Below are positions 15,249 to 23,784 of a stretch of 56,947 nucleotides of DNA, piece after piece; position 1 is the first letter of the stretch, and each line of letters begins with the position of its first letter. Origin of the DNA: Fibrobacterota bacterium (GTDB lineage: Bacteria > Fibrobacterota > Fibrobacteria > UBA11236). The translations under genes were made by a program, and so were the position numbers. The notes under the pieces were generated by a model that worked only from the letters and a program-made list of their open reading frames with translations, was not told the origin of the DNA and did not search any database. The DNA lies in NCBI GenBank assembly GCA_028287465.1, contig JAQBPO010000087.1, positions 1 through 56,947 of the forward strand, in the 5' to 3' direction.

Positions 15249-17240
15249 TCAGGGGACGTGCGGGTGGATCCAATCCAAGGTCACGGAGCCCTCCATGCAA
15301 TCGATACGGATCCTCCGGCTTCCGGGAAGCAGGGGCAGCGAGGCGGTAACGGTATTCCAACCGCTACCCGCGGGGAAACCGATCCGCGCCGAGGCGCCGG
15401 ACCCCGTATCCATCACCCTAAGGGAAGATGCCTCAGCCGCCTGGTAGCGGAAATCAAGGGCGTAGGTCCCGGATGAATCGGCCGTCACATCGTACTCCGC
15501 CCAGGTGCCCGGGCCCGGCCAAATGAGGGCTTCTCCGGAACCGTCCAGGCCGGGGGAGACCGAAACGCCGGAATCGGCCGCATAGGCTTCCGCCAGGATG
15601 CCCTCCTTCAGCGGCCAGGGATGATAGGCGCCGGGGTCATTGATGGTGGAGAAGAATTCCGCCTGGATCGCGTTCCAATCGGTCGCCGAGAGAGGCACGT
15701 CCACGAAGTCGAACGGCTTGCCCGAGGCCGCGTCCGGGACCGCGGCCGCGGCCATGGGCGGCGCGACCCAGTCCGCCGCGACCGCACCGCGCCAGACCTT
15801 GCGCTGGAACAGGAAGGTCGGGGCCCCGAAATCGGCATAGAAGCCCAGGGCCCAAAAATACGGATCCTTGTTGGATTCCAGGTAGGCCTTGAGGCGCTCG
15901 CCGTAACGATTGGAAAGGCGCGGGGAATCGGTGGCGGCCGGCAGGCGCGCATCCGCCCAGGTGAAATCGCGCGCCCATTCCACCAGCCTGGCCTTCCTGG
16001 AGACGACGGCCAGGGCCAGGGAATCCTCCTTGTTGAAGTTGCCGTTGTTGGTGGCCAGGACGATCATGCGGTCCGCTATCAGGGGATCGAGGAGCAGGGC
16101 GCAAGCGACCGTGGTGAGGTTCGCGCCGCTTATGACCAGCAGGGGTTTCTCCCGGCTCGCCTTGCGGGCCTGGTCGATCAGCATGCGCGAGCCTTCGCTC
16201 GAATCGGGATGGATGTCCGCCAGGTTGCCTGAGGCGGGGCGCTTGAGTTTGGCCCGGGCACCCAGGACCGGGTCCGGAATGGAATGCATGCCGCTCAGGC
16301 GCGCCAAGCGCATCAGGCCCAGGCAACTGCGCCGGTTCTCCTCCACGGCCGCCTCGCCGGTATCCTTCCCGTAGCTGACGAGCACTCCGCGCAGGTCCAG
16401 GCGGCCCATGCTGGCCTTGGCCCAAAGGTAGGCGCCGTCCACGGGATTGAAAAAGGCGCCGTTCTCGTAGACGACGGGATTGGTCGAATCGACGCCGGGG
16501 ATTTCCATCATCCCGTCCACCATGCGGAAGTCCTGTTTCAGGCCGCGCCGGAGCAGGGTCCTTCCCGCGTCCGTGAGGGAATCGGGGGAAACGCGGATTC
16601 CGTATTTGTCCTCGGACGGCACGAACGGCTCCAGGCCCGAGAAGCGCAGGGTATACTCTCCGGGGGGGATATCGCCGAAATCGAACCGCCCCGAGACCGG
16701 ATCGGCCATGGCGGCCCGTTCCAGCCCGAAGATGCGGACCAGAACGGGACCCGGAAGACTGTCGCTGAAATTCACGTAGCCGGTGATGCGGCCCAAGGCG
16801 CGCACGGTAACGCCGTTCAGATCCATCCCCACGCCCTCGCCGGCGGCCTGGAACCGGATCAGGGCCCCTTTGATTTCCCGGTCGCGCGCTTCCAGGGAAT
16901 AATGGCCGGCGCGGACGGAATCGAAGGCGAAGCGGCCCAGGGAATCGCATTGTCCGTCGAGGATCGATCCCATCGATGCCGATCCCCACCCGGATCCGGA
17001 GCCCGACGGATCCTTGGCCAGGTAATCCTCCGGGCGCAGGACCACGAGGGAGCTCGCCGCGGGCTTCCCGTCCCCGCGGAAGATGATGCCGGTGACCTTG
17101 GAACCCGTATCCGTATCGGTCCAGCCACCGGCCAGGCGATCCGGATCCCGATCGCACGAGGCGAACAGGATGAAGGCGATGGCGCAGAACGCTTCCGCCG
17201 CCCCGCGCAACCGATGCGGCCTCGCCCGAAAGAAGTTCAT
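15249..17240 (-). CDS. Lipoprotein with degenerate nucleoside-hydrolase-like domain and C-terminal carbohydrate-binding-like domain
   Basis: The start at 17240 overlaps the TIGR02147 stop (ATGA), giving 663 residues. The N-terminus has a lipoprotein-like signal (AFILFASC). Residues 45-240 hold carboxypeptidase-regulatory-like beta modules (ITGYVNFSDSLPGPVLVRIFG; GEYTLRFSGLEPF). A central region resembles inosine-uridine nucleoside hydrolases (DGAYLWAKASMGRLDLRGVLVSYG; PLLVISGANLTTVACALLLDP), but the DxDxxxDD metal motif is reduced to one Asp. The last 120 residues look like a CBM6-type module (GPGTWAEYDVTADSSGTYALDFRY... GSRRIRIDCMEGSVTLDWIHP). The upstream regulator and coupled translation suggest a surface binding or sensing role. 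An enzymatic role is doubtful. Confidence 0.72.
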   Translation of the reverse strand: MNFFRARPHRLRGAAEAFCAIAFILFASCDRDPDRLAGGWTDTDTGSKVTGIIFRGDGKPAASSLVVLRPEDYLAKDPSGSGSGWGSASMGSILDGQCDSLGRFAFDSVRAGHYSLEARDREIKGALIRFQAAGEGVGMDLNGVTVRALGRITGYVNFSDSLPGPVLVRIFGLERAAMADPVSGRFDFGDIPPGEYTLRFSGLEPFVPSEDKYGIRVSPDSLTDAGRTLLRRGLKQDFRMVDGMMEIPGVDSTNPVVYENGAFFNPVDGAYLWAKASMGRLDLRGVLVSYGKDTGEAAVEENRRSCLGLMRLARLSGMHSIPDPVLGARAKLKRPASGNLADIHPDSSEGSRMLIDQARKASREKPLLVISGANLTTVACALLLDPLIADRMIVLATNNGNFNKEDSLALAVVSRKARLVEWARDFTWADARLPAATDSPRLSNRYGERLKAYLESNKDPYFWALGFYADFGAPTFLFQRKVWRGAVAADWVAPPMAAAAVPDAASGKPFDFVDVPLSATDWNAIQAEFFSTINDPGAYHPWPLKEGILAEAYAADSGVSVSPGLDGSGEALIWPGPGTWAEYDVTADSSGTYALDFRYQAAEASSLRVMDTGSGASARIGFPAGSGWNTVTASLPLLPGSRRIRIDCMEGSVTLDWIHPHVP

Positions 17241-18064
17241 TCGTCCCCGACCAGTCGGCTCAAGGGGAATAGGCTCATGTTCAACTGGAATACCTTTTCG
17301 GGATGCGCATCCTGGTTCACCATTTCCATGAGGTGGGCGCGGAAGTCCCGGATCTTGCGGACCACGCGTTCGAAGGTGACGAGGGATACCCCCATGGTGG
17401 ACGAGGATGTCATCCGTTCCCCGGCGCGGCTGCGCTCGAAGGCCTCGGCGGCCAATTGCATCATGCGGATCTGGTAGCGGATGACCTGGTAGTCCGATAC
17501 CCCGTGCCCGGTGGTGAGGATGGGCTCGGCCTGCTTGTACCTGCCTTCCGCCTTGGTGAGCAATCCAAGCTCCAACAGCAGATCCACCGAAGCCTCGGCC
17601 TCCGCCGCCGTGATGGGCGGGTGCACCAGCTTGCCCAACCGGGCGAAATCGTCCCCGAAGTCCGCCATCACCGCCAGCTCGCGGACGACGCAATGGTGCC
17701 ATTCCCGGAAATATTCCAGCTGGTCCTTCTTGATGAGCGGGAACTCCCTCGCCTTGCGGGAGGAGATGAGGCGATCGAAATGGATGTTCTTCTCTTCCGC
17801 GGTCTTGGCCTGGTTGAAGAAGACCAGGTTCTCGAAATATTCCGCTTCGCGTTCATCAAGCTCCAGCGCCTTGACCGTCTTCATGATGGTGGCCTTGCTG
17901 AGGTTGCGCTTGCCCTCGATCACGAACTTGAAATAGGGGGAGGAGTTGATGCCGGCGGACTCGGCCATGGTACGGTAGGAATACCGCGAACGTCCGGCCT
18001 TTTGGCGATCGTAGAAGTCCTTCAGGAAGACCCGGTAATCGGAATAGGAGTAGATGTCGTTCAT
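17237..18064 (-). CDS. TIGR02147 / DUF4423 family regulator
   Basis: The 275-residue protein matches the TIGR02147 family across its length: N-terminal IYSYSDYRVFLKDFYDRQKA, then YRTMAESAGINSSPYFKFVIEGKRNLS and LDEREAEYFENLVFFNQAKT. The family was first defined as a large paralogous set in Fibrobacter and is treated as putative transcriptional regulators, with an Xre-like helix-turn-helix in the first 90 residues. No signal peptide is present. It is the first gene of a two-gene operon and overlaps the lipoprotein start by 4 nt. A perfect palindrome lies 65-82 nt upstream of its start and may be an autoregulatory site. This gene is the main taxonomic marker in the window. Confidence 0.9.
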   Translation of the reverse strand: MNDIYSYSDYRVFLKDFYDRQKAGRSRYSYRTMAESAGINSSPYFKFVIEGKRNLSKATIMKTVKALELDEREAEYFENLVFFNQAKTAEEKNIHFDRLISSRKAREFPLIKKDQLEYFREWHHCVVRELAVMADFGDDFARLGKLVHPPITAAEAEASVDLLLELGLLTKAEGRYKQAEPILTTGHGVSDYQVIRYQIRMMQLAAEAFERSRAGERMTSSSTMGVSLVTFERVVRKIRDFRAHLMEMVNQDAHPEKVFQLNMSLFPLSRLVGDE

Positions 18065-18128
18065 GTCGTGGCCGCCCGATAGAACCTACCCCCGGCAGGC
18101 GCGGCCGGGCCGGGCCCCGCGCCGATTG

Positions 18129-18146
18129 CGTTTACTTTTGTAAACG
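18129..18146. promoter_or_regulatory. Palindromic operator candidate upstream of TIGR02147 gene
   Basis: CGTTTAC-TTTT-GTAAACG is a perfect 7+7 palindrome. It is located 65-82 bp upstream of the regulator's start. Its 14-bp core is the same shape as the sites at 18376, 31931 and 36564. Confidence 0.6.
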
Positions 18147-18375
18147 AAGCCGCCTTTCCCGATCCGGCCGCGCCGGTCAAAGGGGATTCAAGCGCATGGG
18201 GCCGGGAATGCCCATTCCGGAGCGTCGGACGGACCACGGAACGGAGGAATATCCCCTAAACCGCCCGGATGGCCGGGACCGGGGCCGCCGAAACCCATTT
18301 TCCCCAAATCCCGGTTCCGGCACGGATCGTTCCGCCCGGGCATGAGGGGTAACGCCGGTGTTATCCGGTCCGTTG

Positions 18376-18389
18376 TTTACAATTGTAAA
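18376..18389. promoter_or_regulatory. Palindromic operator candidate upstream of GH71/99 gene
   Basis: TTTACAATTGTAAA is a perfect 14-bp palindrome. It lies 81 bp before the hydrolase start and about 42 bp upstream of a TAGAAT -10-like element, a position that would suit an activator. It is related to three other sites in the window. Confidence 0.6.
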
Positions 18390-18470
18390 TCGGGGCGCGA
18401 TTTTCCGGCCCCGGGGAAAAACCTTCCGGTTTAGAATAACCCTGCAGGTCAACCAACCTACGGGGGTCAT

Positions 18471-20039
18471 ATGGATACGCATGGGGGAAATCTTCTTCGG
18501 CTCGGTAAAGCCGCGACTCTGGCGGCGTCCTTGGCCATGGCCTTGGCGGCCCAAGGCGCGGCCGTGGACCCATCCACCATCGAGGGTAAGGTGCTCTTCG
18601 GCTACCAGGGCTGGTTCAACTGCCCCACCAACGGTTCCGGTTCCTGGGTGCATTGGTCCCGCGGCGTTCCGTCCCCCACCGCCCTGACGGTGGAAATGTA
18701 TCCGGACCTGACCGAATTCAAGAGCGCCGATCTCTGCGCCGCGGGCGGCATGACCATCGGAGGCCAGCAGGCTTACCTGTTCTCCTCCCGCAACGCGAAC
18801 GTCGTGGACGCGCATTTCCGCTGGATGGAACAGTACGGCCTGGACGGCGTCTTCGTGCAACGCTTCATCGGATCCGCTCCGGGCGCGAGGAATTCCGGGG
18901 ACCAAGTGCTCCGGAACGTCATGGCGTCCGCCGCGGCCCATGGCCGCACCTTCGCCATCGAATACGATCTGACCGGCGGCCAGGAAGCCAGTTTCACGCA
19001 GGCCATCCAGACGGACTGGAAATACATGGTGGATGTCCTAAAGGTCACGTCCCATCCCAACTACCTGCATCAGAACGGAAAGCCGGTGGTTTCGCTTTGG
19101 GGCCCGGGCATCAACGACGGCAGCCATATCCCGGCGGATCCCAAGAACCTGGTGACCTTCATCAACTGGTTCAAGGCGGGACCGGAGCCCTATCGGGCCT
19201 TCTATATGGGCGGTACCCCCGCGGGCTGGGCCACGGGGAACGGGGACTCTTATGGCGGCACCGGTTGGGCGGACGCATTCAAGCTTATGGACGCGATTCA
19301 ACCTTGGACGGTGGGCCGGTACAAGGACACGAACGAAACCAAGAGCTGGGCCCGGTCCAAGATCGCCCCGGACGTCGCGAAGACCAAGGCGAACGGGAAC
19401 CTCTACATGCCGGTCATTTTCCCCGGCTTCTCCTGGTCCAATCTCAAGCCCGGGAGCAAGCAGAACCAGATCCCGCGCATCGGCGGCAAATTCCTATGGA
19501 GCCAGGCTTACGGCGCCAAGGCGAACGGCGCCACCATGCTCAAGATCGCCATGTTCGACGAGGTGGACGAGGGCACGGCCATGTTCAAACTCGCCCCGAA
19601 ACGTTCCCTCGCGCCCGACCAGGGCTTCTGGCTCACCTTGGACGCGGACGGCCATACGGGCCTCCCCTCCGATTGGTACCTGCGCCTGGCGGGGGAGATC
19701 ACGGCCATGTTCCACGGCACCAAACCCACGACCCCGGTGATGCCGATGAATCCGGCCAATCCCATCGTCGGCATCGGGCCCCGTGCGGAGGGGATCCAGG
19801 CGGCTCCGCGCTTCAGCCGCGTGGCCGGCGGGTTCCGGTTCCGGAGCGGCGCCTCCATGCGGTCGATCGGCGTCTATACGCCCATGGGCCGGCTCGTGCA
19901 TGAGGTGGCTTTGTCGGGAGGCGAGGGCTTCTGGGACGGGCGCGATGCCATGGGGGCCCCGGTGCCCACGGGAACCTACCTGGCCAAGGCTTCAGGGGGC
20001 GGAACCGAATCCGAAGTATTCCGGGTCGTCCTGCCCTGA
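18471..20039 (+). CDS. Secreted glycoside hydrolase family 71/99-like protein with C-terminal sorting module
   Basis: The 522-residue protein has a signal peptide (AATLAASLAMALAAQGAA) and a catalytic-type TIM-barrel resembling the GH71/GH99-like family: KVLFGYQGWFNCP near the N-terminus, then MEQYGLDGVFVQRFIG, GRTFAIEYDLTG and MLKIAMFDEVDEGTAMFK. Relatives act on alpha-mannan or alpha-1,3-glucan, but the exact substrate here is unknown. From about residue 430 a linker leads to an FlgD/T9SS-like C-terminal module (SIGVYTPMGRLVHEVALSGGEG, GTYLAKASGGGTESEVFRV). It is divergent from the TIGR02147 operon and has a palindromic operator candidate 81 bp upstream. Confidence 0.85.
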   Translation: MDTHGGNLLRLGKAATLAASLAMALAAQGAAVDPSTIEGKVLFGYQGWFNCPTNGSGSWVHWSRGVPSPTALTVEMYPDLTEFKSADLCAAGGMTIGGQQAYLFSSRNANVVDAHFRWMEQYGLDGVFVQRFIGSAPGARNSGDQVLRNVMASAAAHGRTFAIEYDLTGGQEASFTQAIQTDWKYMVDVLKVTSHPNYLHQNGKPVVSLWGPGINDGSHIPADPKNLVTFINWFKAGPEPYRAFYMGGTPAGWATGNGDSYGGTGWADAFKLMDAIQPWTVGRYKDTNETKSWARSKIAPDVAKTKANGNLYMPVIFPGFSWSNLKPGSKQNQIPRIGGKFLWSQAYGAKANGATMLKIAMFDEVDEGTAMFKLAPKRSLAPDQGFWLTLDADGHTGLPSDWYLRLAGEITAMFHGTKPTTPVMPMNPANPIVGIGPRAEGIQAAPRFSRVAGGFRFRSGASMRSIGVYTPMGRLVHEVALSGGEGFWDGRDAMGAPVPTGTYLAKASGGGTESEVFRVVLP

Positions 20040-20041
20040 GG

Positions 20042-20068
20042 ATGGCGGCCTCCTGCGGGGCCCGCCAT
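20042..20068. terminator. Hairpin between convergent genes
   Basis: ATGGCGG (20042-20048) pairs with CCGCCAT (20062-20068). It fills the gap between the convergent hydrolase and DUF488 genes. No T run follows on either strand, so terminator function is uncertain. Confidence 0.35.
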
Positions 20069-20506
20069 TCACGTCAGGTGGATGATTTCCACCCCGCCCC
20101 ATTTCTCCTGCAGGTACTCGGCCACCAGCCTCCGGTGGCAATGCTGCGGATCATCTTCCGTGCACAGGAGGCACCCCCCGTCCAGGGAATCCGGCGTCAC
20201 CTTCTCCTCGATGGCCCGGCGTTTGATCAGATCCAGGAACCGGCGCTCATAGCTTTTCCAGTTCATGTTCTCCTTCTTGCGCGCATGGAACAGGTCTTCG
20301 GACGGCGCCAGGTCCGGGAGATGGACATAGTCGGCCTTGCAGATCGCCTTGGCGAAATACTGCAGGTCCTCCCGCTTGGAGAAGCCCGAAAGTTGGGAAA
20401 CGTTGTTGAGGCGGATGTCCACGATTTTCCGGACGCCGGCCCGTTGCAATCGCGTGAAGAAATATTCCGCTGATTTTTTGGTGAAGCCGATGGTGTAGAG
20501 TTTCAT
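20069..20506 (-). CDS. DUF488 family protein
   Basis: The product has 145 residues and starts at 20506, where AGGGAGG lies 8 nt upstream. It has the DUF488 hallmarks: LYTIGFTKKSAEYFF at the start, VRKIVDIRLNN (conserved D-R), and LLCTEDDPQHCHRRLVAEYL near the end (conserved C-E and CHR). Members are small cytoplasmic proteins found widely in bacteria; the biochemical role is not settled. The gene is 49 nt downstream of the unknown secreted protein on the same strand but has its own strong ribosome site. Confidence 0.92.
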   Translation of the reverse strand: MKLYTIGFTKKSAEYFFTRLQRAGVRKIVDIRLNNVSQLSGFSKREDLQYFAKAICKADYVHLPDLAPSEDLFHARKKENMNWKSYERRFLDLIKRRAIEEKVTPDSLDGGCLLCTEDDPQHCHRRLVAEYLQEKWGGVEIIHLT

Positions 20507-20555
20507 CCCGGGACCTCCCTGGGTTGGAAAATACCAAGACGGGCCGGAATCCCCT

Positions 20556-21899
20556 TCAGGGCAGGCGGCGGCCGTCCAGCAGAAAGGCCGATCCGATCCG
20601 CGGCCGGAAAGCATGGGCCTTGGCCGCTTGGGAGCCCGCACGCGCCCGGATGGCCGTTCCCTGGGTCCCCCAGAGCTCCTTGATGACCGCTTCCGTTCCG
20701 AATCCCTTGGGGCAGGCGTCGCTCGCGCCATTGGCCCAATACCAAAAGGGACCGGCCGCGGAGCCCGGCGACATCACCCGGCTTCCCGGCATCTCCAGAT
20801 GACCGTCCGCATCCGTGTCCTTCACCCATTTCCACGCATAACGGAGCCAGGCATCGCGTTCGGCCTGGGGCATCAGGGCGAACCAGGTGATTTCGTCCCA
20901 GCCCCATATGAAGGGCGTATTGGAGGGCTTCCCCACGTTCCCGTTGCTGCCGAAATTGTCGAACTCCACGAGGTAGGGCAGGTGCGCGCAGGACCAGCCG
21001 CTGGGCGTAATCCCGCCCTTGCTCTTGAGGAAGAGGGCGTCGGTATGCCCGACCTTGAGCTCGCCCTTGGTGGGCTGCCCCGCCACTTCGGCGATGCGCA
21101 AAGGGAAGGAGTGGAAATCGAAAAGCAGTTGGCCGCCTTCCACGTACCCGCCGGTGGGCGTATGGGCGTCGCAGAGGATGAAATGCCGGCGGGCATGGGA
21201 ACGGGCGTAGGCGCGGACCTTGCCCAGCATCTCCTGCCAATTCGCGTGGACCGGATCCTTCCAGTCCATCAGGCCCACCTGGCCGAAATGGATGGCCTCC
21301 AGGCCGGCATCGATGTAGCTGGCCGCCAGGAAATAGAACCACATGCGGGTCTCCAGCCGGCTCATGTCCGGTACGGAGGCGTCCGTTCCCCAATGGTTCA
21401 CCTGCCTCCCGTCGGAGTAAAGCATGTCCGCGTACCTGAAGTTCCGGACCGCCGCCGGTTGCCCGAAGGCCTGGAAAACGTGGGCCGGGATGGCGACGCT
21501 TTCCACTCCCTTGGTGACGATTTCGAAGGCCCCGCCCTGGAGGACCATTTCCGGATCGATTTTGTGGAGGGTGTCGATATAGGGCTTGGCCTTCTGGAGG
21601 AATCCCGCCAGGTTCTGCTCGCCGCCCCACAGCAGCAGGGCGCGGCCGATGAACTTGGCCTTGGACGCGGTCAGGAACCGGATGCAATCGCGCGGATCGA
21701 CGCCCTTGGCATTGCGCGCCTTGGAAAGGTCGTCATGCAGGACCTCCGTATAGGAGATGGATCGGTTGAGGTAGTTCTCGAGCACGCCGCGGCTGATGGA
21801 TGAATCGAAACGGAAGTCCTGGGCGGGGGTCCGGGGGCATAGGAGGGCCAGGCAGCCCATGGCCAGGATGCGGGGGACGGACCGGCCGGTACCCCTCAT
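20556..21899 (-). CDS. Secreted protein of unknown function (TIM-barrel-hydrolase-like features)
   Basis: The start at 21899 has AAGGAGG 6 nt upstream and gives 447 residues with an N-terminal signal peptide (ILAMGCLALLCPRTPAQ-DF). I do not recognise a named family. Features include ENYLNRSISYTEVLH, FIGRALLLWGGE, METRMWFYFLAASYIDAGLEAIHFGQ-like core strands (the last around residue 190), RHFILCDAHTPTGGY, and FIWGWDEITWFALM. The strand-helix rhythm and Trp/Asp/Glu-rich loops resemble a secreted glycosidase barrel, but no catalytic pair can be assigned. The last 45 residues are poorly conserved in look. It diverges from a small membrane protein across a 349-bp gap. Confidence 0.7.
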   Translation of the reverse strand: MRGTGRSVPRILAMGCLALLCPRTPAQDFRFDSSISRGVLENYLNRSISYTEVLHDDLSKARNAKGVDPRDCIRFLTASKAKFIGRALLLWGGEQNLAGFLQKAKPYIDTLHKIDPEMVLQGGAFEIVTKGVESVAIPAHVFQAFGQPAAVRNFRYADMLYSDGRQVNHWGTDASVPDMSRLETRMWFYFLAASYIDAGLEAIHFGQVGLMDWKDPVHANWQEMLGKVRAYARSHARRHFILCDAHTPTGGYVEGGQLLFDFHSFPLRIAEVAGQPTKGELKVGHTDALFLKSKGGITPSGWSCAHLPYLVEFDNFGSNGNVGKPSNTPFIWGWDEITWFALMPQAERDAWLRYAWKWVKDTDADGHLEMPGSRVMSPGSAAGPFWYWANGASDACPKGFGTEAVIKELWGTQGTAIRARAGSQAAKAHAFRPRIGSAFLLDGRRLP

Positions 21900-22248
21900 G
21901 ATCGACCTCCTTGAAATCCCCATCCGTGGCCCCCTTTTGAAGTGGTATGCGAAGCGCCTGGGCCCCTGAAACCCATAGGTTAATCCCGGTCCCGGCTCCG
22001 GGTCGGCGGAAAATCCCCGAAAGAGGGCTCGGAGCGGCGCGATGCGGATTTTTTACAAAGGACCCGGAGGATTGTACAGGTCAATGGGCCGTTTTCCCGG
22101 GCGTGCAATGGCCCCTTGAAAGGCGAGGAAAGACGGGGAAAGGGACGGCGTCGTAAAGGAATCGGAAAATCCGCTCCGCGCCAATTTTTTATCCGACCGG
22201 AAAGACCCATTCAAAGGTCCAACCATGTAACCTGTTCCGTGAGGCCCC
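21900..22248. other. Divergent intergenic region, no gene seen
   Basis: These 349 bp separate two divergent genes. The stretch contains a purine-rich segment (22116-22160) and AT-rich patches (TTTTTTAC near 22050, ATTTTTTATCC near 22185), which could be promoters. I see no convincing palindrome or open frame. Confidence 0.5.
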
Positions 22249-22830
22249 ATGCGCGCAAACCCCTGGTTCGGTCCCTTGTGGATCCTGACCTTCCTGGTAT
22301 CCATCTGCCTGGATCTGCTCCTGAGCAACATGATCCATGTGCATGCCCTGTTCATCGTCCCTGTGGTGCTGGCCTCCTATGCCTCAGGCCGGTATTGGGG
22401 ATATGCGCTCTCCCTGGGCCTGCCCATGGCCCATGGGTACCTGATGCATCGTGCCGGCGCGCCGGTCTCCCTGCCGCAATTATGCATGGGCATGACCATG
22501 CATATCCTGACCTTGTCCCTGCTCGCGGAGCTGGTCTATCGGGTGACCCAGCAGAAAAAGGAGCTCCTGATCCAGAAAGCCGCCCTTGCGAAATCCCTGG
22601 AGGACGCCAACGACAGCATCAAGATCCTGAGGGGAATGCTGCCGATCTGCTCGGGATGCAAAAACATCCGCGAAGGCAACGGGTATTGGAAGAAGATCGA
22701 GGATTACCTGCAGGTGCATTCGGAACTCGAATTCAGCCACGGGATTTGTCCGGATTGCGTGGAAAAGCTCTATCCGGAATTCGCCGGCGTGGTGCTCAGG
22801 CGCAAGGCGGATAAACAGCCGGAGCCCTGA
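22249..22830 (+). CDS. Membrane protein with C-terminal four-cysteine output domain
   Basis: The product has 193 residues. Residues 8-100 form about three hydrophobic helices (PLWILTFLVSICLDLLLSN, ALFIVPVVLASYASG, MHILTLSLLAELVYRV). A short coiled-coil linker (QQKKELLIQKAALAKSLEDAND) leads to a C-terminal module with LPICSGCKNIREGNGYW and FSHGICPDCVEKLYPEF. That CxxC...CxxC module is commonly found at the end of PAS, GAF and response-regulator proteins and probably binds a metal. Here it is attached to membrane helices with no sensor domain, so it is a stripped-down sensor. It is convergent with the AraC gene. Confidence 0.75.
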   Translation: MRANPWFGPLWILTFLVSICLDLLLSNMIHVHALFIVPVVLASYASGRYWGYALSLGLPMAHGYLMHRAGAPVSLPQLCMGMTMHILTLSLLAELVYRVTQQKKELLIQKAALAKSLEDANDSIKILRGMLPICSGCKNIREGNGYWKKIEDYLQVHSELEFSHGICPDCVEKLYPEFAGVVLRRKADKQPEP

Positions 22831-22846
22831 AGCCCGGCATCAAGCA

Positions 22847-23707
22847 TCAATCCGGCGGCAGGGATCGCGATTGCCGGGGGGATATGCCGAAGTGCTTCTT
22901 GAAGAGCCGGGAGAAATAGGCCAGATCCTCGATGCCCACCTTTCCGGCCACGTCCGTGATGGATAGACCGCTCTCGGACAAAAGGGCCTTGGCCCGTTCC
23001 ATGCGGCAGGCGCATTGGAATTCCTTGATGCTCATCCCGGTTTCGCGTTTGAACAACTCCCCGAAATAGCGCGGGCTCAGGCAGAAATGCCGGGCGAGTT
23101 GCGCGGCCCCCTCCCCGTCCTGCAGGTGCGCGAACAGGAATTCCCGGGCCAGGCGCATGAGCGACTCCCGGCTCCTGGGATTGTCGCTCCGCGGGGGGGC
23201 TTCCTGCAGGAGATGCAGGCCGATGACCCGGCTCACGACCGAAAGCAACCGGCCGCGGATGGCCTCCATGGCATGCCCTTGGGGCTTGTCCCTCAGTAGG
23301 CCGAGATTGGACGCGAGTTCGGATTGGATCATGCCGTTCAAGGCGCCGCCGGGCAGGACCTGCGGAGGCCTCGCTTCCATCGCTTCCGGCACCGCGAAAT
23401 CGAAACTGAAGCCGATATACAGTTGGTCGAAGGCCGATAACGGATCCGCTTGGAATTGATGTTTCCCCCCGGAGGGGATAAGGATGATATCGCCCGCTCC
23501 GCAGGGGATCGAACCGCGGTCATGCCGCAGGGACCCTTTCCCGGCCCCGATGAAGACGAGCTCCCAAAAGGGATGGGAGTGCAGGGCGCCGCGGTATCCT
23601 TCCGGGAAACTCACGAACCCCAGCAATTCGAGGCGTACCCCGCCTTCCGGTTTCCACTGGAGACGATCCAATTGGCCATCCGCATGGCCCAAGGCTATGG
23701 TTTGCAT
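22847..23707 (-). CDS. AraC-family transcriptional regulator with N-terminal cupin
   Basis: The 286-residue protein starts at 23707 after GGAGGGG. The N-terminal half is a cupin-like sugar or ligand pocket (GALHSHPFWELVFIGAGKG, CGAGDIILIPSGGKHQF). The C-terminal half has two AraC helix-turn-helices (AAQLARHFCLSPRYFGELFKRETGMSI and ITDVAGKVGIEDLAYFSRLFKKHFGISP). It probably responds to a sugar-like effector. It lies 77 nt downstream of the hybrid kinase gene on the same strand and could share its transcript, although it has its own strong ribosome site. No target is evident beside it. Confidence 0.92.
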   Translation of the reverse strand: MQTIALGHADGQLDRLQWKPEGGVRLELLGFVSFPEGYRGALHSHPFWELVFIGAGKGSLRHDRGSIPCGAGDIILIPSGGKHQFQADPLSAFDQLYIGFSFDFAVPEAMEARPPQVLPGGALNGMIQSELASNLGLLRDKPQGHAMEAIRGRLLSVVSRVIGLHLLQEAPPRSDNPRSRESLMRLAREFLFAHLQDGEGAAQLARHFCLSPRYFGELFKRETGMSIKEFQCACRMERAKALLSESGLSITDVAGKVGIEDLAYFSRLFKKHFGISPRQSRSLPPD

Positions 23708-23784
23708 GATTGATTCCCCCTCCATGAAATTAGCCTGGAAGGGCCGGCATTACAGCCGGAATCTGGGGGAAAATCCGCCGGGGT

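Larger units (their letters stand above)
18065..18470. other. Divergent intergenic region between the TIGR02147 operon and the GH71/99 gene
   Basis: These 406 bp hold no convincing gene. They contain two related palindromes (18129-18146 and 18376-18389), one near each divergent start, and a -10-like TAGAAT at 18432-18437 before the hydrolase gene without a clear -35. The rest is GC-rich. Confidence 0.6.
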
